Part shown: one piece after another, positions 36,692 through 46,715 of the stretch | Layout: the number at the start of each line of letters is the position of its first letter | Numbering within the stretch: the first letter of the stretch is position 1 | Assembly (NCBI RefSeq): GCF_000771225.1 | Contig: NZ_JDTZ01000008.1 | Location: forward strand, 24,312-88,311 | Direction of reading: 5' to 3' | DNA from: Bifidobacterium pseudolongum subsp. pseudolongum DSM 20099 | GTDB taxonomy: Bacteria > Actinomycetota > Actinomycetes > Actinomycetales > Bifidobacteriaceae | DNA: 64,000 nt | Translations under genes and position numbers: made by a program | Notes under the pieces: generated by a model | What the model saw: only the letters and a program-made list of their open reading frames with translations | What the model was told of the DNA's origin: nothing | Databases searched by the model: none

Positions 36692-38107
36692 ATGCCCAAC
36701 GCGACCACACATACGGCCGGGTGCAGGACCGCACCACCACGGCTCAAGGGATACCGTTATGTGGATGTCATCGGCAAAGGGTCGACCGCCCATGTCTACC
36801 GCTACCGGCAGGAAGCCACCGAACGCGACGTCGCGATCAAGGTGAGCAACACGCACCTCGACCCGAAGGCCGGCGCGCGGTTCAGCGCCGAAGCGACGTT
36901 CATGGCGTCGTTCCCGCACCCGAACATCCTCACCGTCTACGGCGCGGGCGTCACGAACGACGGCCGCAGCTACATCATCTTCGAGTACGCGCCGGGCGGC
37001 TCCGTCAAGGACATCATCGCGCAACAGGGCGTCTATCCGGTCGACAAGACACTCGACTACGGCGTGCAGCTCGCGAGCGCGCTCTATCTGGCGCACCGCA
37101 ACCGCACCGTGCACCGCGACATCAAGACGAGCAACATCCTCATCACCGCGCAGGGACTGCCGGCGATCGCCGACTTCGGCATCGCGACGAGCCTGTACGA
37201 CCACCGCAGCACCGGCTACTCGCCGCCGTGGGCCCCACCGGAAGTGCTTGCGTCGAACGGTTCGGGGGATGACCACAGCGACATCTATTCGCTCGCGGCG
37301 ACGCTCTATGCGATGCTCGCCGGCAAATCGCCGTTTGAATACATGTATGCGCCGCATACGCTCGACGAGCTCGTCGACTGCATCATGCACAAGCCGCCGC
37401 TGCCGATCAACCGCGCCGACGTGCCGAACACCGTGCAGCGGGTGCTGCTCAAGGCGCTCAGCCCGGACCCAACGGACCGCTATTTCACGGCGCTCGAATT
37501 CGCCCGCGCGCTGCAGGAGGCCCAGATCCAGCTGTACGGCCATGCGACGCCGGTCACCGTGCAGGGCATCGAGGCGTACCCGGCGCGCGCCGCGCTTCCG
37601 GCCGCCGGCACGAACGGCGGCCTGCCGGATGCGCCCACGCCCCGGCAGAAGAACCGCAAGCCGCTCATCATCACGTCGGTCGTCGTCGCCGCGCTCGCGG
37701 CGATCGGCATCGTCTTCGCGACCGTCGTCATGCCGAACATGGACCGGTCGGCGAACACGACGGCGGCGGTCGTCAACCCGGATATGGACGGCACGCCCTC
37801 GGACGGCGGGGATCCGGATGTGACGGGGGGCGGTGCGGCGGTGCCGTCGCCGATTGAGCTTTCGGGAACCTATGCGGGCGACACCGTGAAGTTCACGTGG
37901 GGCAACCCCGACCCGCAGGACGGGGACGCGTACGCGTGGTCCGTCATCGACAGCAGTGGGTCCGCGCACGCGGGCACAAAGCTCACCAAGGACACGTCGG
38001 TGAGCGTGCCGGCGTCCAGCGGCCCCCAGACCTGCATCCAGGTGAGCATCGTGAGGAAGGACCGCCGTATGTCGTCGACGCCTGCAACCGTGTGCACTGT
38101 GAGGTGA
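36692..38107 (+). CDS. pkb2: Membrane serine/threonine protein kinase (PFNA cluster)
   Basis: 471 residues. A Hanks-type kinase. It has the Gly-rich loop VIGKGSTAHV, ATP-binding Lys50 (DVAIKVSN), catalytic HRDIKTSN (141-148), DFGIA (161-165) and a WAPPEVL motif in place of the usual APE. The kinase domain ends near 275. A Pro/Ala linker and a single membrane segment (about 324-347) lead to a ~120-residue outer domain resembling an FN3/Ig-type fold with two cysteines. First gene of the PFNA cluster; the symbol follows the name used for the B. longum kinase at this locus. The start has no strong ribosome site, only GGGAA upstream. Confidence 0.88.
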   Translation: MPNATTHTAGCRTAPPRLKGYRYVDVIGKGSTAHVYRYRQEATERDVAIKVSNTHLDPKAGARFSAEATFMASFPHPNILTVYGAGVTNDGRSYIIFEYAPGGSVKDIIAQQGVYPVDKTLDYGVQLASALYLAHRNRTVHRDIKTSNILITAQGLPAIADFGIATSLYDHRSTGYSPPWAPPEVLASNGSGDDHSDIYSLAATLYAMLAGKSPFEYMYAPHTLDELVDCIMHKPPLPINRADVPNTVQRVLLKALSPDPTDRYFTALEFARALQEAQIQLYGHATPVTVQGIEAYPARAALPAAGTNGGLPDAPTPRQKNRKPLIITSVVVAALAAIGIVFATVVMPNMDRSANTTAAVVNPDMDGTPSDGGDPDVTGGGAAVPSPIELSGTYAGDTVKFTWGNPDPQDGDAYAWSVIDSSGSAHAGTKLTKDTSVSVPASSGPQTCIQVSIVRKDRRMSSTPATVCTVR

Positions 38108-38158
38108 CAGCAGGTACGATGGGCAACGGGGATCCGCGGCATGCGAGAAGGAGGATGG

Positions 38159-41100
38159 ATGACCAACAAGCGCAACACTCCCCCGACCGCCGCGCATGGC
38201 GGCTATGACCGCGGCATGCGGCTGCGGTCGATGCTCAAGGCGGATGGGCGGCCATGGCTCACACCCGTCCTCTGCCTGCTCGCCGTGACCGCCGTCATCA
38301 TCGGCGCGTTCATCGTCAGTTCCGTCACCGAACGGCACGTCAAGCTCGACGACGGCACCGTGTGGGTGACGTCGCGCAACGACGGCAAGGCCGCGCGTTT
38401 CAACGTGAGGCTCCAGGAACCGGATGTGGCGGTCATCGCCTCGGGCGCGCAATTCGACGTCGCGCAGACGGACGGCGTGGCATTGCTCGACGAGGATGCC
38501 TCGGCCTCGGCGATCGACCAGGCGACGATCTCGATGGCGGACACGACGCCGACGAAGAACGGCATGCGCAGCTATGTGGGCGGCAACGCCGTCGCGATGT
38601 TCGACGCACGGCGCGGCAGCGTATGGGTCGGCACTGCAAACGATGTCAAATCGATCAGCCCCGTCGACAGCGATCCCACGATGGAACTCGGGGTGGGCGG
38701 CAAGGTCGCCGTCACGCACGACGGTACCGTCTACGGCTACCGGCCGCGCGACGCGAAAGTCCTCGCCGTCGACATCGAGCAATCCCCGCAGCCGCGCGAG
38801 GTCGCATCGCTCGCCGACGGCGGGCAGCATGCCGATTCGTTCACAGTGGTCGGCGACCGTCCGGTCATCTCCGACGGCGACCGCATCATCTGGGACAAGG
38901 GCAGCGCCGTTTTCAAGGACGCCGGTCCGCTCACACTGCAGGCGCCAAGCGCCGACGGCGGGCAGCGTGACTGGGTCGCCGCGGGCGCGCAAAGCGGACT
39001 GGCGGTCGTCGACCTCACCGCGAACGGCGGCTCGCCGCGGCTGCTCGCATCGGGGGGCAAGGGCGAAGCGGCCCAGCCGGTGTCGCTCGACGGCTGCGTC
39101 TACGGCGCATGGTCGCAGCAGTCGAACAACATGATCAAGACATGTTCGGCATCGTCCGGCGAACATTTCAAGACGCTCGAAGACGTCACGGGCACATCAC
39201 AGCTCGTGTTCCGCGTCAACCACCGGTTCGTCGTGCTCAACGACGTGCTCAACGGCAACCTGTGGAACCCGGACGTCAACACGGACGTCATCAAGATCCA
39301 ATGGAAAAAGATCGAGACAAAACAGGAGAACCGCGAGCAAAGCAACGACAAATCGACGAACAGCAAGCGCAATTTCGAAAAACAGTGCTCGACGCAATCC
39401 GGGCAGATCAAGGCCGAAGGCGACGAGTTCGGTGCGCGCGTCGGCTCGCACCAGATCCTCGACGTGCTGCGCAACGACGAGCAGACCGACTGCTCGGTGC
39501 TGCGCATCACCTCGGTGAGCGCACCGAAGAACGGGACGATAAGCGTCTCGCCGATCTACGACGGGCGCTATCTGCAGCTCAACGCGACCGATGCGCCGAG
39601 CGGCACGGAGACGTTCAGCTACGAGATCAGCGACGGGCGTGACCAGACGAGTTCGGCGACGGTCACACTCAAGTTCAATTCCTCCGGCAACCATGCGCCG
39701 AAACAGCACGAGACACCCGAGCAGATCGACGTTGAACAGGGCGCGAGCTACACCGGCAACGCGCTCGGCGGCTTCGTCGACGAGGACGGCGACCCGCTCA
39801 CCCTCGTCGGCGCAAGCGTCGAGAACACCGAAGAGGCGACCGTAACGACGCGCGCGGACGGGCAGATCACGTTCAACGCCGGATCGATGGGCTCAGGGCG
39901 CGCCACCGTGCGGCTCACCGTCTCGGACGGCACACAGACGTGCACGGGCACGATGTATTTCGCGGTGCGCCCCGCGCACACACTGCCGGCGAGCATCGAC
40001 CCGGTCGTCCGGAAGACGACACCGAACACGCCGATACAGATCGACCTCAAACCGTATGTGCACGGCACCTCGACCGATCCGGTCAAGATAACCGACGTCG
40101 ACGCGCCGGACAAGACGACGGCGTCGCCGCACCCGTCGGACCTGGGATTCACATTCACGGCGCAGCAGACGGGCACCTACTACGTGCCCTACACGGCGAC
40201 GCAGGGCACGGTCCCGGCGACGGGCCTCGCGCGCGTCGAGGTCGAGGTGCTCACCAAGGACGAGGCAAAGCCCGTTGCGGCGAACGACGTGGCATTGCTG
40301 AGCGCCGACAACACGGCGATCGTCGAACCGCTCACGAACGATGTGGATCCGCTTGGCGGCGTCATGTCCGTCACCGCGGTCAAAGCGCCCGCCGACTCAG
40401 GCATCAAAACAGGCATCGTCGCGAACAAACGCATCTACCTGACGGCCATGCAGGTGCCGAACGCCCCCGTCCAGGTCGAATACACGGTCGCGAACGCGGC
40501 CGGGGCGTCGACCGGCACGATCGTGCTCCAGCCGCCGGCGCTTTCCGGCGCAAGCAGCACGCCGAAAGCGAGCAACGTCGACGTCTCCGTACGCACGGGC
40601 GGCATCGTTTCGGTCGATGTGCCCGACCACGTGAGCTATGCGGACGGCACGACGATCACGTTGAGCAACAAGCTGCAGTACGATACGAGCACATTCAAGG
40701 GGCTCGTGTTCGTCGCATCCGACGTCGTGCGCTACCAGGCGCCCGACGAAGCCGGTTCGTACCCGGTGACCTACACGGTGACCGACACGCTCGGCAACAG
40801 CGCGTCCGCGACAATCACCTTCAACGTGCACCGCGCCGACGCCGAGACGAAGGCCGCCGCCAGCCCGAAGGACGTGGAGGCGCAGGTGGCCGCGGGGCAG
40901 AAGATCCGCATCCCGGTCACACTGCGCGGCATCGACAACGACGGCGACGACGTGCTGCTGCTCGGACTCGGCAACACGGTGCCCAAACTCGGCCGCATCA
41001 GCGAGGTCGGCGCCGACTACCTCGTCTACGAAGCGTACGAGGATTCCTCGGGAACCGACGAATTCAGCTACGCGGTCGAGGACTGGACCGGGCGGCGCTC

Positions 41101-44100
41101 GCAGGCGACCGTGCGCGTCGGCATCTTTCAAAGCGGCACGCAATCGAATGTCTACGCGCGCGACGACACGGTCACGCTCCGCCCGAACACGGCGGCGACG
41201 GTACCGGTGCTGCTCAACGACGTCTCGAGCGACGACAGCAAGGTCACCGTCTCGAAGGACCTCGAGGCGCAGGGCATCGAGAACGCGACCGTGACGAACG
41301 ACATGGTGGCGTTCACGACCCCGGACACGGCCGGCACCGCCTACATCATCTACACAATCAGCAACAAGGCCGGCCTGACCGACCGTGCGACGCTCACGGT
41401 CAACGTCGATCCGAAAGCGCCGATCGAACCGCCGACCGCCTACGACTACCATGTTCCCGCGATCGCGACGATCGACAAGCGGTCGGTCGATGTCGATGTC
41501 TCGGGATTCATCGCGAACCCCTCCGGCACGAGCGACGTGCTCGAGGTCGGCGTCGATGAATCGGCGCGCGACCACGCCCATATGGTGCCCGGCAAGAAGA
41601 CGACGATCTCGATCGAACTGACCGACATGGCGCGCGCGGTGCCCTACACCGTCACGAACACGGAGCACACCATCACGTCGACGGCGTTCATCATGGTGCC
41701 GGCGTACGGCGTGTTCCCCCCGCAGTTGCGCCCGAAGGCGCCCGCGCTGAGCGTCAACGCCGGATCGTCGATCACGATCAACATCGCGGACTATGTGCGC
41801 GTCGGCGTCGGCAAGACGGCCGTCGTCGAGAAGGATTCGGTGAGCGCGACGAAGGCCGCGGACAACGACCTCTTCGTCAACGACCACACGCTCAAATTCA
41901 CTGCGGCGAAGGACTACGGCGGCCCCGCGTCGATCACCTTCACGGCGACCGATGGCAAACGCGAAGGCGCGGGCAACGTCAGGATCGTCAATTCATCGGT
42001 CATCACGCTGCCGATAACCATCATCGGGCATGACGTGCCGGCGCCGACGTTCTCGTCGACGACGATCGACGTCGTGGCGGGCGAAAACGCGACGACGATC
42101 GACCTGCGCGCGCTCACCCACACGACGGAATCCGATGAGGACGCGAAGTTCAGGTATTCAGGCGGGGCGTCGAGCGGAGGCATCACGGCGAACGTGACGG
42201 CCGACGGCAAGCTCGCCGTGAGCGCCGAGAAGACGGCCAGGCCCGGGGCGACAGCGTCGATCCCGATCTCGATCGCGTACGGCGACAACGGCGGGGTCGT
42301 GCAGGCGGGCGTGACCGCGCGTGTGACGGCGTCGACACGGCCGCTCGCACGCGTCAACGGCACGACGATGCAGATCAAGGCCGGCGAAACGAAAACCGTC
42401 GACGTGCTCGCGGACGCCTATAACCCCTTCCCTGACACGCCGCTCAAGATCATGTCCACCGCTGCCAACGACGGCGGCAAGCTCGCCGTGTCCGTCGAAG
42501 GATCGAGGATCTCGGTGAAGGCCGCGCAAGGCATCGGCGCGTCCTCGACGCGCGTCACCGTGACCGTCGGAGATGCGACAGGCAGCGCGGACCGCCAGGT
42601 GACGGCGACCTACACGTTCTCGGTCGTCGACAAGCCGGACGCGCCCATCCTGTCTCCCGTCGCAGGCGCGGCGCAGGACAGCGCCGTCGCGCTGTCCTGG
42701 ACGCCGGGCAATGCGAACGGCAGCCCGATCACCGACTACGAGGTCGCGTGGAAGGACGGCAAGCAGTCGTGCGGCGCCGCGACCACATGCCAGATCACCG
42801 GGCTCAGGAACGGCACCGCGTACACGTTCACGGTGCGCGCGAAGAACGACGTCGGCTGGTCCGATTCGTCGAAACCCGTCAGCGCCACGCCCGACAAAGT
42901 GCCCGACGCCCCGGAGAACGTCCAGGTGACGGGCGGCTACAAGAAAGTGCACGTGTCCTGGAGCGCCCCGAAATCCACGGCGAGCGCACCGACCGGGTAC
43001 ACAGTCACCATCAACGGCGTGCAGCACCCCTCGGAGGGCACGCGCACGAGCATGGACCTCGATCTGGGTGACGGGCAGATCGGCGACGGCAAGTTCTCGG
43101 CCACGGTGAGCGCGACGAACAAGGTCGGCACCGGCAAGCCGAGCGCGGCCGCCACGACATCGGGCGTCTATGGGGACCCGGACGCCCCGGCCGTCACGGT
43201 CAGGCAGGATGGCGACACTGTCCTCGTCTCGACGAAAACGGGCGATCTGCGTGGCGCCGGATGCTCGTCGATCGACATCGTGGGCCATGGCCCGGTCGGA
43301 TGCGGCGCATCCATGAAGATCCCAATCACGCATGACATGTACTTCAACGACTTCAGTGTCGAAGCGGTGCTCAAGCCCGCGAAGCGCGGTGCGGCCGAAG
43401 CGAGGGCGTCGTCGAACACGGTCAGGATCACGGCGGACACCGGCGCCGTCACAATCACCGAGGTGGGAAACGACGGCGGCGACACCTGCACGGCGTCTTG
43501 GTCGCACAGCGGCAAAGTCGATGACGTGCTTATCTCGTTCGGCACGCAATCCGGTGTCAGGAGCGCCACCGGTTCCGCCATGGTGAACATCAGACCGTGG
43601 GAGCGGTGCCCGACGATCACGGTGACCCCGCAATTCAAAGGCCAGCAAGGCGCGCCCGTCAGCAAGGAGAACAACTACGTCCACAAGACCGCACCGGAGA
43701 TGAGGCCGCCCGACCACCTCTTGCTCACATGGAGCCAGAGCGACCGCAACACGCTCCTGATCGACAACAGGGGCATCGCGAACGGGTACGACAACACCCT
43801 GATCTACGAGCTCACGGTGGACGGCAACGAAATGCAGACCTTCCGTGCAGCGTTCCCTGCCGAAATCAAGGTGAACGAGTCCACGGGCGACCACGCGCGC
43901 TGGACGTTGACGGCGACGATCGAAGGCACGGACCTGAAAGGCACGGTCAGCGGCCACATCAGCCTGATACCGAACCGCAAGCCGGAGCCCGCACCCACGC
44001 CATCGCCGAGCCAACCGACGCCGACCCCCTCGCCTTCGCCCAGCAGCCAGGTGCAGTCGAGCGGGTTCCTCACACGAGGCGGCCTGCCGCATCCGGTGTT

Positions 44101-44146
44101 CGGCGCATGGCCCCACCCAAGCCAACCAATCGCCCATACCCACTAA
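38159..44146 (+). CDS. fn3: Giant fibronectin type III / Ig-like repeat surface protein (PFNA cluster)
   Basis: 1995 residues. A short cytoplasmic N-terminus is followed by one membrane segment (about 28-50, WLTPVLCLLAVTAVIIGAF). Residues about 55-375 look like a beta-propeller-type domain, then a charged linker (377-415). About ten Ig/cadherin-like repeats follow to residue 1490, with recurring phrases such as GTETFSYEISDGRDQ and GTDEFSYAVEDWTGR. Two clear FN3 domains lie at about 1490-1670 (VALSWTPGNANGSPITDYEV and the next). The C-terminus is Pro-rich with no LPxTG anchor. In bifidobacteria, FN3 fragments from this locus are reported to bind host cytokine. The start at 38159 follows AGAAGGAGG with a tight 4-bp spacing. 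Confidence 0.88.
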   Translation: MTNKRNTPPTAAHGGYDRGMRLRSMLKADGRPWLTPVLCLLAVTAVIIGAFIVSSVTERHVKLDDGTVWVTSRNDGKAARFNVRLQEPDVAVIASGAQFDVAQTDGVALLDEDASASAIDQATISMADTTPTKNGMRSYVGGNAVAMFDARRGSVWVGTANDVKSISPVDSDPTMELGVGGKVAVTHDGTVYGYRPRDAKVLAVDIEQSPQPREVASLADGGQHADSFTVVGDRPVISDGDRIIWDKGSAVFKDAGPLTLQAPSADGGQRDWVAAGAQSGLAVVDLTANGGSPRLLASGGKGEAAQPVSLDGCVYGAWSQQSNNMIKTCSASSGEHFKTLEDVTGTSQLVFRVNHRFVVLNDVLNGNLWNPDVNTDVIKIQWKKIETKQENREQSNDKSTNSKRNFEKQCSTQSGQIKAEGDEFGARVGSHQILDVLRNDEQTDCSVLRITSVSAPKNGTISVSPIYDGRYLQLNATDAPSGTETFSYEISDGRDQTSSATVTLKFNSSGNHAPKQHETPEQIDVEQGASYTGNALGGFVDEDGDPLTLVGASVENTEEATVTTRADGQITFNAGSMGSGRATVRLTVSDGTQTCTGTMYFAVRPAHTLPASIDPVVRKTTPNTPIQIDLKPYVHGTSTDPVKITDVDAPDKTTASPHPSDLGFTFTAQQTGTYYVPYTATQGTVPATGLARVEVEVLTKDEAKPVAANDVALLSADNTAIVEPLTNDVDPLGGVMSVTAVKAPADSGIKTGIVANKRIYLTAMQVPNAPVQVEYTVANAAGASTGTIVLQPPALSGASSTPKASNVDVSVRTGGIVSVDVPDHVSYADGTTITLSNKLQYDTSTFKGLVFVASDVVRYQAPDEAGSYPVTYTVTDTLGNSASATITFNVHRADAETKAAASPKDVEAQVAAGQKIRIPVTLRGIDNDGDDVLLLGLGNTVPKLGRISEVGADYLVYEAYEDSSGTDEFSYAVEDWTGRRSQATVRVGIFQSGTQSNVYARDDTVTLRPNTAATVPVLLNDVSSDDSKVTVSKDLEAQGIENATVTNDMVAFTTPDTAGTAYIIYTISNKAGLTDRATLTVNVDPKAPIEPPTAYDYHVPAIATIDKRSVDVDVSGFIANPSGTSDVLEVGVDESARDHAHMVPGKKTTISIELTDMARAVPYTVTNTEHTITSTAFIMVPAYGVFPPQLRPKAPALSVNAGSSITINIADYVRVGVGKTAVVEKDSVSATKAADNDLFVNDHTLKFTAAKDYGGPASITFTATDGKREGAGNVRIVNSSVITLPITIIGHDVPAPTFSSTTIDVVAGENATTIDLRALTHTTESDEDAKFRYSGGASSGGITANVTADGKLAVSAEKTARPGATASIPISIAYGDNGGVVQAGVTARVTASTRPLARVNGTTMQIKAGETKTVDVLADAYNPFPDTPLKIMSTAANDGGKLAVSVEGSRISVKAAQGIGASSTRVTVTVGDATGSADRQVTATYTFSVVDKPDAPILSPVAGAAQDSAVALSWTPGNANGSPITDYEVAWKDGKQSCGAATTCQITGLRNGTAYTFTVRAKNDVGWSDSSKPVSATPDKVPDAPENVQVTGGYKKVHVSWSAPKSTASAPTGYTVTINGVQHPSEGTRTSMDLDLGDGQIGDGKFSATVSATNKVGTGKPSAAATTSGVYGDPDAPAVTVRQDGDTVLVSTKTGDLRGAGCSSIDIVGHGPVGCGASMKIPITHDMYFNDFSVEAVLKPAKRGAAEARASSNTVRITADTGAVTITEVGNDGGDTCTASWSHSGKVDDVLISFGTQSGVRSATGSAMVNIRPWERCPTITVTPQFKGQQGAPVSKENNYVHKTAPEMRPPDHLLLTWSQSDRNTLLIDNRGIANGYDNTLIYELTVDGNEMQTFRAAFPAEIKVNESTGDHARWTLTATIEGTDLKGTVSGHISLIPNRKPEPAPTPSPSQPTPTPSPSPSSQVQSSGFLTRGGLPHPVFGAWPHPSQPIAHTH

Positions 44147-44177
44147 TCCCCATACCTACCAATCAAGGAGTCAACCG

Positions 44178-45440
44178 ATGACGGAACACGCCGACGACCC
44201 GAACCAGCAGGACATCGCCGCGGAGACGGTGCTCGCGCAGCCGCATGCCTCAACGGTCGAGAAGACAGCCACCACGACAGCGGATGAGACGGTGCTCGCA
44301 GGCGGCATGGCGACGACGCCTTCAGTGCCGCATGTCGCCATGCCGGACCTGCCGCCGCGCGACGTGTCCGCACACACGCCCATGCCAAACGTCACGCCTC
44401 CCGTCGCCGCGACGCCGGCAGAGACCCCAACCCCCGTGCGCCATGGCGGCGCCATGCCGCCGAGCGGCGCAGGCCAGGCGAACAACGATGAGATCACGGC
44501 GTTCAACAGTCGTTTCGCGGCGATCGTCGGCAATGTCTCGCAGGTCGTCGTCGGCAAGGAGGCGCCCATCCGCCAATGCGTCACCGCGCTCGTCGCCGGC
44601 GGGCACGTACTGCTCGAAGACAACCCGGGAACAGGCAAGACGCAGCTTGCGCGCGCGATCGCGAACTCGATCAGCGTCCCGTTCAAACGCATCCAGTTCA
44701 CCCCCGACCTGCTGCCGTCGGACGTCGTCGGCGTCACGTTCTACGACCAGAAGACCGGCGAATTCAGCTTCCGCGAAGGCCCGATTTTCGCCTCCATCGT
44801 CCTCGCCGACGAGATCAACAGGGCATCGCCGAAAACACAGTCCGCGATGCTCGAGGTCATGGAGGAGCAGAAGGTGACGGTCGACGGCCACACGCACCCC
44901 GTGCCGCAGCCGTTCATCGTCATCGCGACGCAGAACCCGGTCGAACAACTCGGCACCTACAAACTGCCCGAAGCGCAGATGGACCGTTTCCTCATCAAAA
45001 CGACGATCGGCTACCCGTCGACCGAACACAGCCTCGACATCCTGCGCCAGGTCAACATAACCGACCGTGCGGGCGAGATCACGGCCGTCGCTTCCGGCGG
45101 CGACATCCTCGCGATGCGCGCGACCGCGAACAAGGTCAGGGTCGACGACTCGATCCTCGAATACATCATGCGCATCGTCGAAAGCACACGGCACGACGAG
45201 AACATCGCCGTCGGCTCGTCGATGCGCGGCGCGCTCGCGCTGACGCGGTGCGCGCGCGTATGGGCCGCCGCCGACGGACGCGAATACGTCATCCCGGACG
45301 ATGTCAAGGCGCTCGCCGTACCGGTCCTCGCGCACCGCATCATGCTCACCTCGGACGCCGTGTTCTCCTCGAGCACGCCCGAAGCCGTCCTCGAACGCCT
45401 CCTCGGCGAGATCCCGGCCCCACAGCTCGGCGCCAACTGA
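44178..45440 (+). CDS. MoxR-type AAA+ ATPase (PFNA cluster)
   Basis: 420 residues. A MoxR-family AAA+ ATPase, thought to act as a chaperone for assembly or activation of von Willebrand-type or membrane partners. Walker A is DNPGTGKT (148-155), Walker B region IVLADEINRASPKTQ, sensor ATQNPVEQLGTYKLPEAQ, and the C-terminal lid is complete. About 105 N-terminal residues are a Thr/Pro/Ala-rich disordered extension absent from standard MoxR (about 320 residues) and containing ETVLA twice. The start has AAGGAG at good spacing. DUF58 follows after 48 bp, the classic MoxR-DUF58 pair. Confidence 0.92.
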   Translation: MTEHADDPNQQDIAAETVLAQPHASTVEKTATTTADETVLAGGMATTPSVPHVAMPDLPPRDVSAHTPMPNVTPPVAATPAETPTPVRHGGAMPPSGAGQANNDEITAFNSRFAAIVGNVSQVVVGKEAPIRQCVTALVAGGHVLLEDNPGTGKTQLARAIANSISVPFKRIQFTPDLLPSDVVGVTFYDQKTGEFSFREGPIFASIVLADEINRASPKTQSAMLEVMEEQKVTVDGHTHPVPQPFIVIATQNPVEQLGTYKLPEAQMDRFLIKTTIGYPSTEHSLDILRQVNITDRAGEITAVASGGDILAMRATANKVRVDDSILEYIMRIVESTRHDENIAVGSSMRGALALTRCARVWAAADGREYVIPDDVKALAVPVLAHRIMLTSDAVFSSSTPEAVLERLLGEIPAPQLGAN

Positions 45441-45488
45441 TCCGCCCGGCAATCCCCCGTCCACCCCGCTCACCGGAAGGTTTTGATC

Positions 45489-46715
45489 ATGACCGATTCC
45501 GCGGCCCGTACGAGGCAGCGCAGACGCGCGTTCATACGCGGCTGGAACCGCTGCATCCGCCGCGTGCGGCATGCCGTCACCGCCTACGTCTCGCCCCTCG
45601 GATGGACGGCGATCGCGCTCGCTGCTGCCGGACTCGCGCTGTTCCTCACACTCGGCTACGCGGAGGCGCTCGCGATATGCCTCGTGCTCACCGCGATGCT
45701 GCTCGCCGCGCTCGTGCTGTCTATCGGCAACACGTCGTTCGACGCGGCGATCAGCGTCACCGACCGGCGCGTCAACGTCAACGACGTCGTTTCGGTGCAG
45801 GTGGACGTCTCGAATCCGGGCACGACGCCGACCGCGAGCGCACGCGCCGACCTGCCGCTCGGCGACGAGCACGAGCGCTTCGGCATACCGATGCTCGCAC
45901 CACGCCAGTCGAAACAGACGACGGTCACGTTCACTGCGCTGTCGCGTTCCGTGCTTACCGTCGGCCCGCTCACGATCCGCAAGGGCGACCCGTTCGGTCT
46001 CATGCGCCATGAGCACCGGCTCGCCGACCATTTCAACGTCTACATCCATCCGAAGATCGTCATGCTCGGTTCGCTGCATGCCGGCATCCCGCGCGACCTC
46101 GAAGGCAACCCGAGCGGCGACATCGTCGACGACGACCTCGATTTCCACGGCCTGCGCGAATACGAGCTGGGCGACGATGTGCGGCACGTCCATTGGCTCA
46201 GCTCGGCGCGTACACGCACGCTCATGCTGCGCCAATACGAGGCGACGCGCCGCACCGACACGTCGGTGACGCTCGACGTCAATCCGGACGACTACATGAG
46301 CAAGGACGAGTTCGAACTCGCGGTGAGCGTGCATGCGTCGATCGGCGTCCAGGCGCTACTCGAGGACCGGCCACTCTACACGCACGTGTCGCAGTCGAAC
46401 CTCAACCCCCGCAACCCGATGGAGCTGCTCGACGCATGCAGCGCGATCACGCCGGATTTCCATGACAGCCGCAACCTTGCGCAGGCCGCGCTCGCGACGA
46501 CCCCGGACGCGTCGTTCTTCTGCTTCACGGTGGGGCATGCGAAACCCCTCGACGACATCCGCCGCATGATGATGGCGCTGCCGCCGAGCGCGACGTGCCT
46601 TGTGCTGCAGACGACGCCGAACGAGCCGCGCACCCTGCGCCGGTTCCCCGATTTCACGCTGGCGACCGTCCGCACGCTCGACGACCTTCCGCAGATCATG
46701 GGGGCGTTGCGATGA
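45489..46715 (+). CDS. DUF58 domain protein (PFNA cluster)
   Basis: 408 residues. Two membrane segments lie at about 35-80 (GWTAIALAAAGLALFLTLGY and a following one). The DUF58 signature is DFHGLREYELGDDVRHVHWLSSART, followed by a von Willebrand-like domain of unknown binding function. Family knowledge links DUF58 proteins to MoxR ATPases and transglutaminase-fold membrane proteins in envelope-related roles. ATG 45489 has GGAAGG 8 bp upstream; an upstream TTG is less likely. It overlaps the next gene by ATGA. Confidence 0.9.
   Translation: MTDSAARTRQRRRAFIRGWNRCIRRVRHAVTAYVSPLGWTAIALAAAGLALFLTLGYAEALAICLVLTAMLLAALVLSIGNTSFDAAISVTDRRVNVNDVVSVQVDVSNPGTTPTASARADLPLGDEHERFGIPMLAPRQSKQTTVTFTALSRSVLTVGPLTIRKGDPFGLMRHEHRLADHFNVYIHPKIVMLGSLHAGIPRDLEGNPSGDIVDDDLDFHGLREYELGDDVRHVHWLSSARTRTLMLRQYEATRRTDTSVTLDVNPDDYMSKDEFELAVSVHASIGVQALLEDRPLYTHVSQSNLNPRNPMELLDACSAITPDFHDSRNLAQAALATTPDASFFCFTVGHAKPLDDIRRMMMALPPSATCLVLQTTPNEPRTLRRFPDFTLATVRTLDDLPQIMGALR

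Noticed and set aside
36620..39166. 848-codon minus-strand frame across the kinase and FN3 genes
   Set aside because: It is antisense to two genes with clear domains; the Arg/His/Asp/Val-rich text has no recognisable fold.
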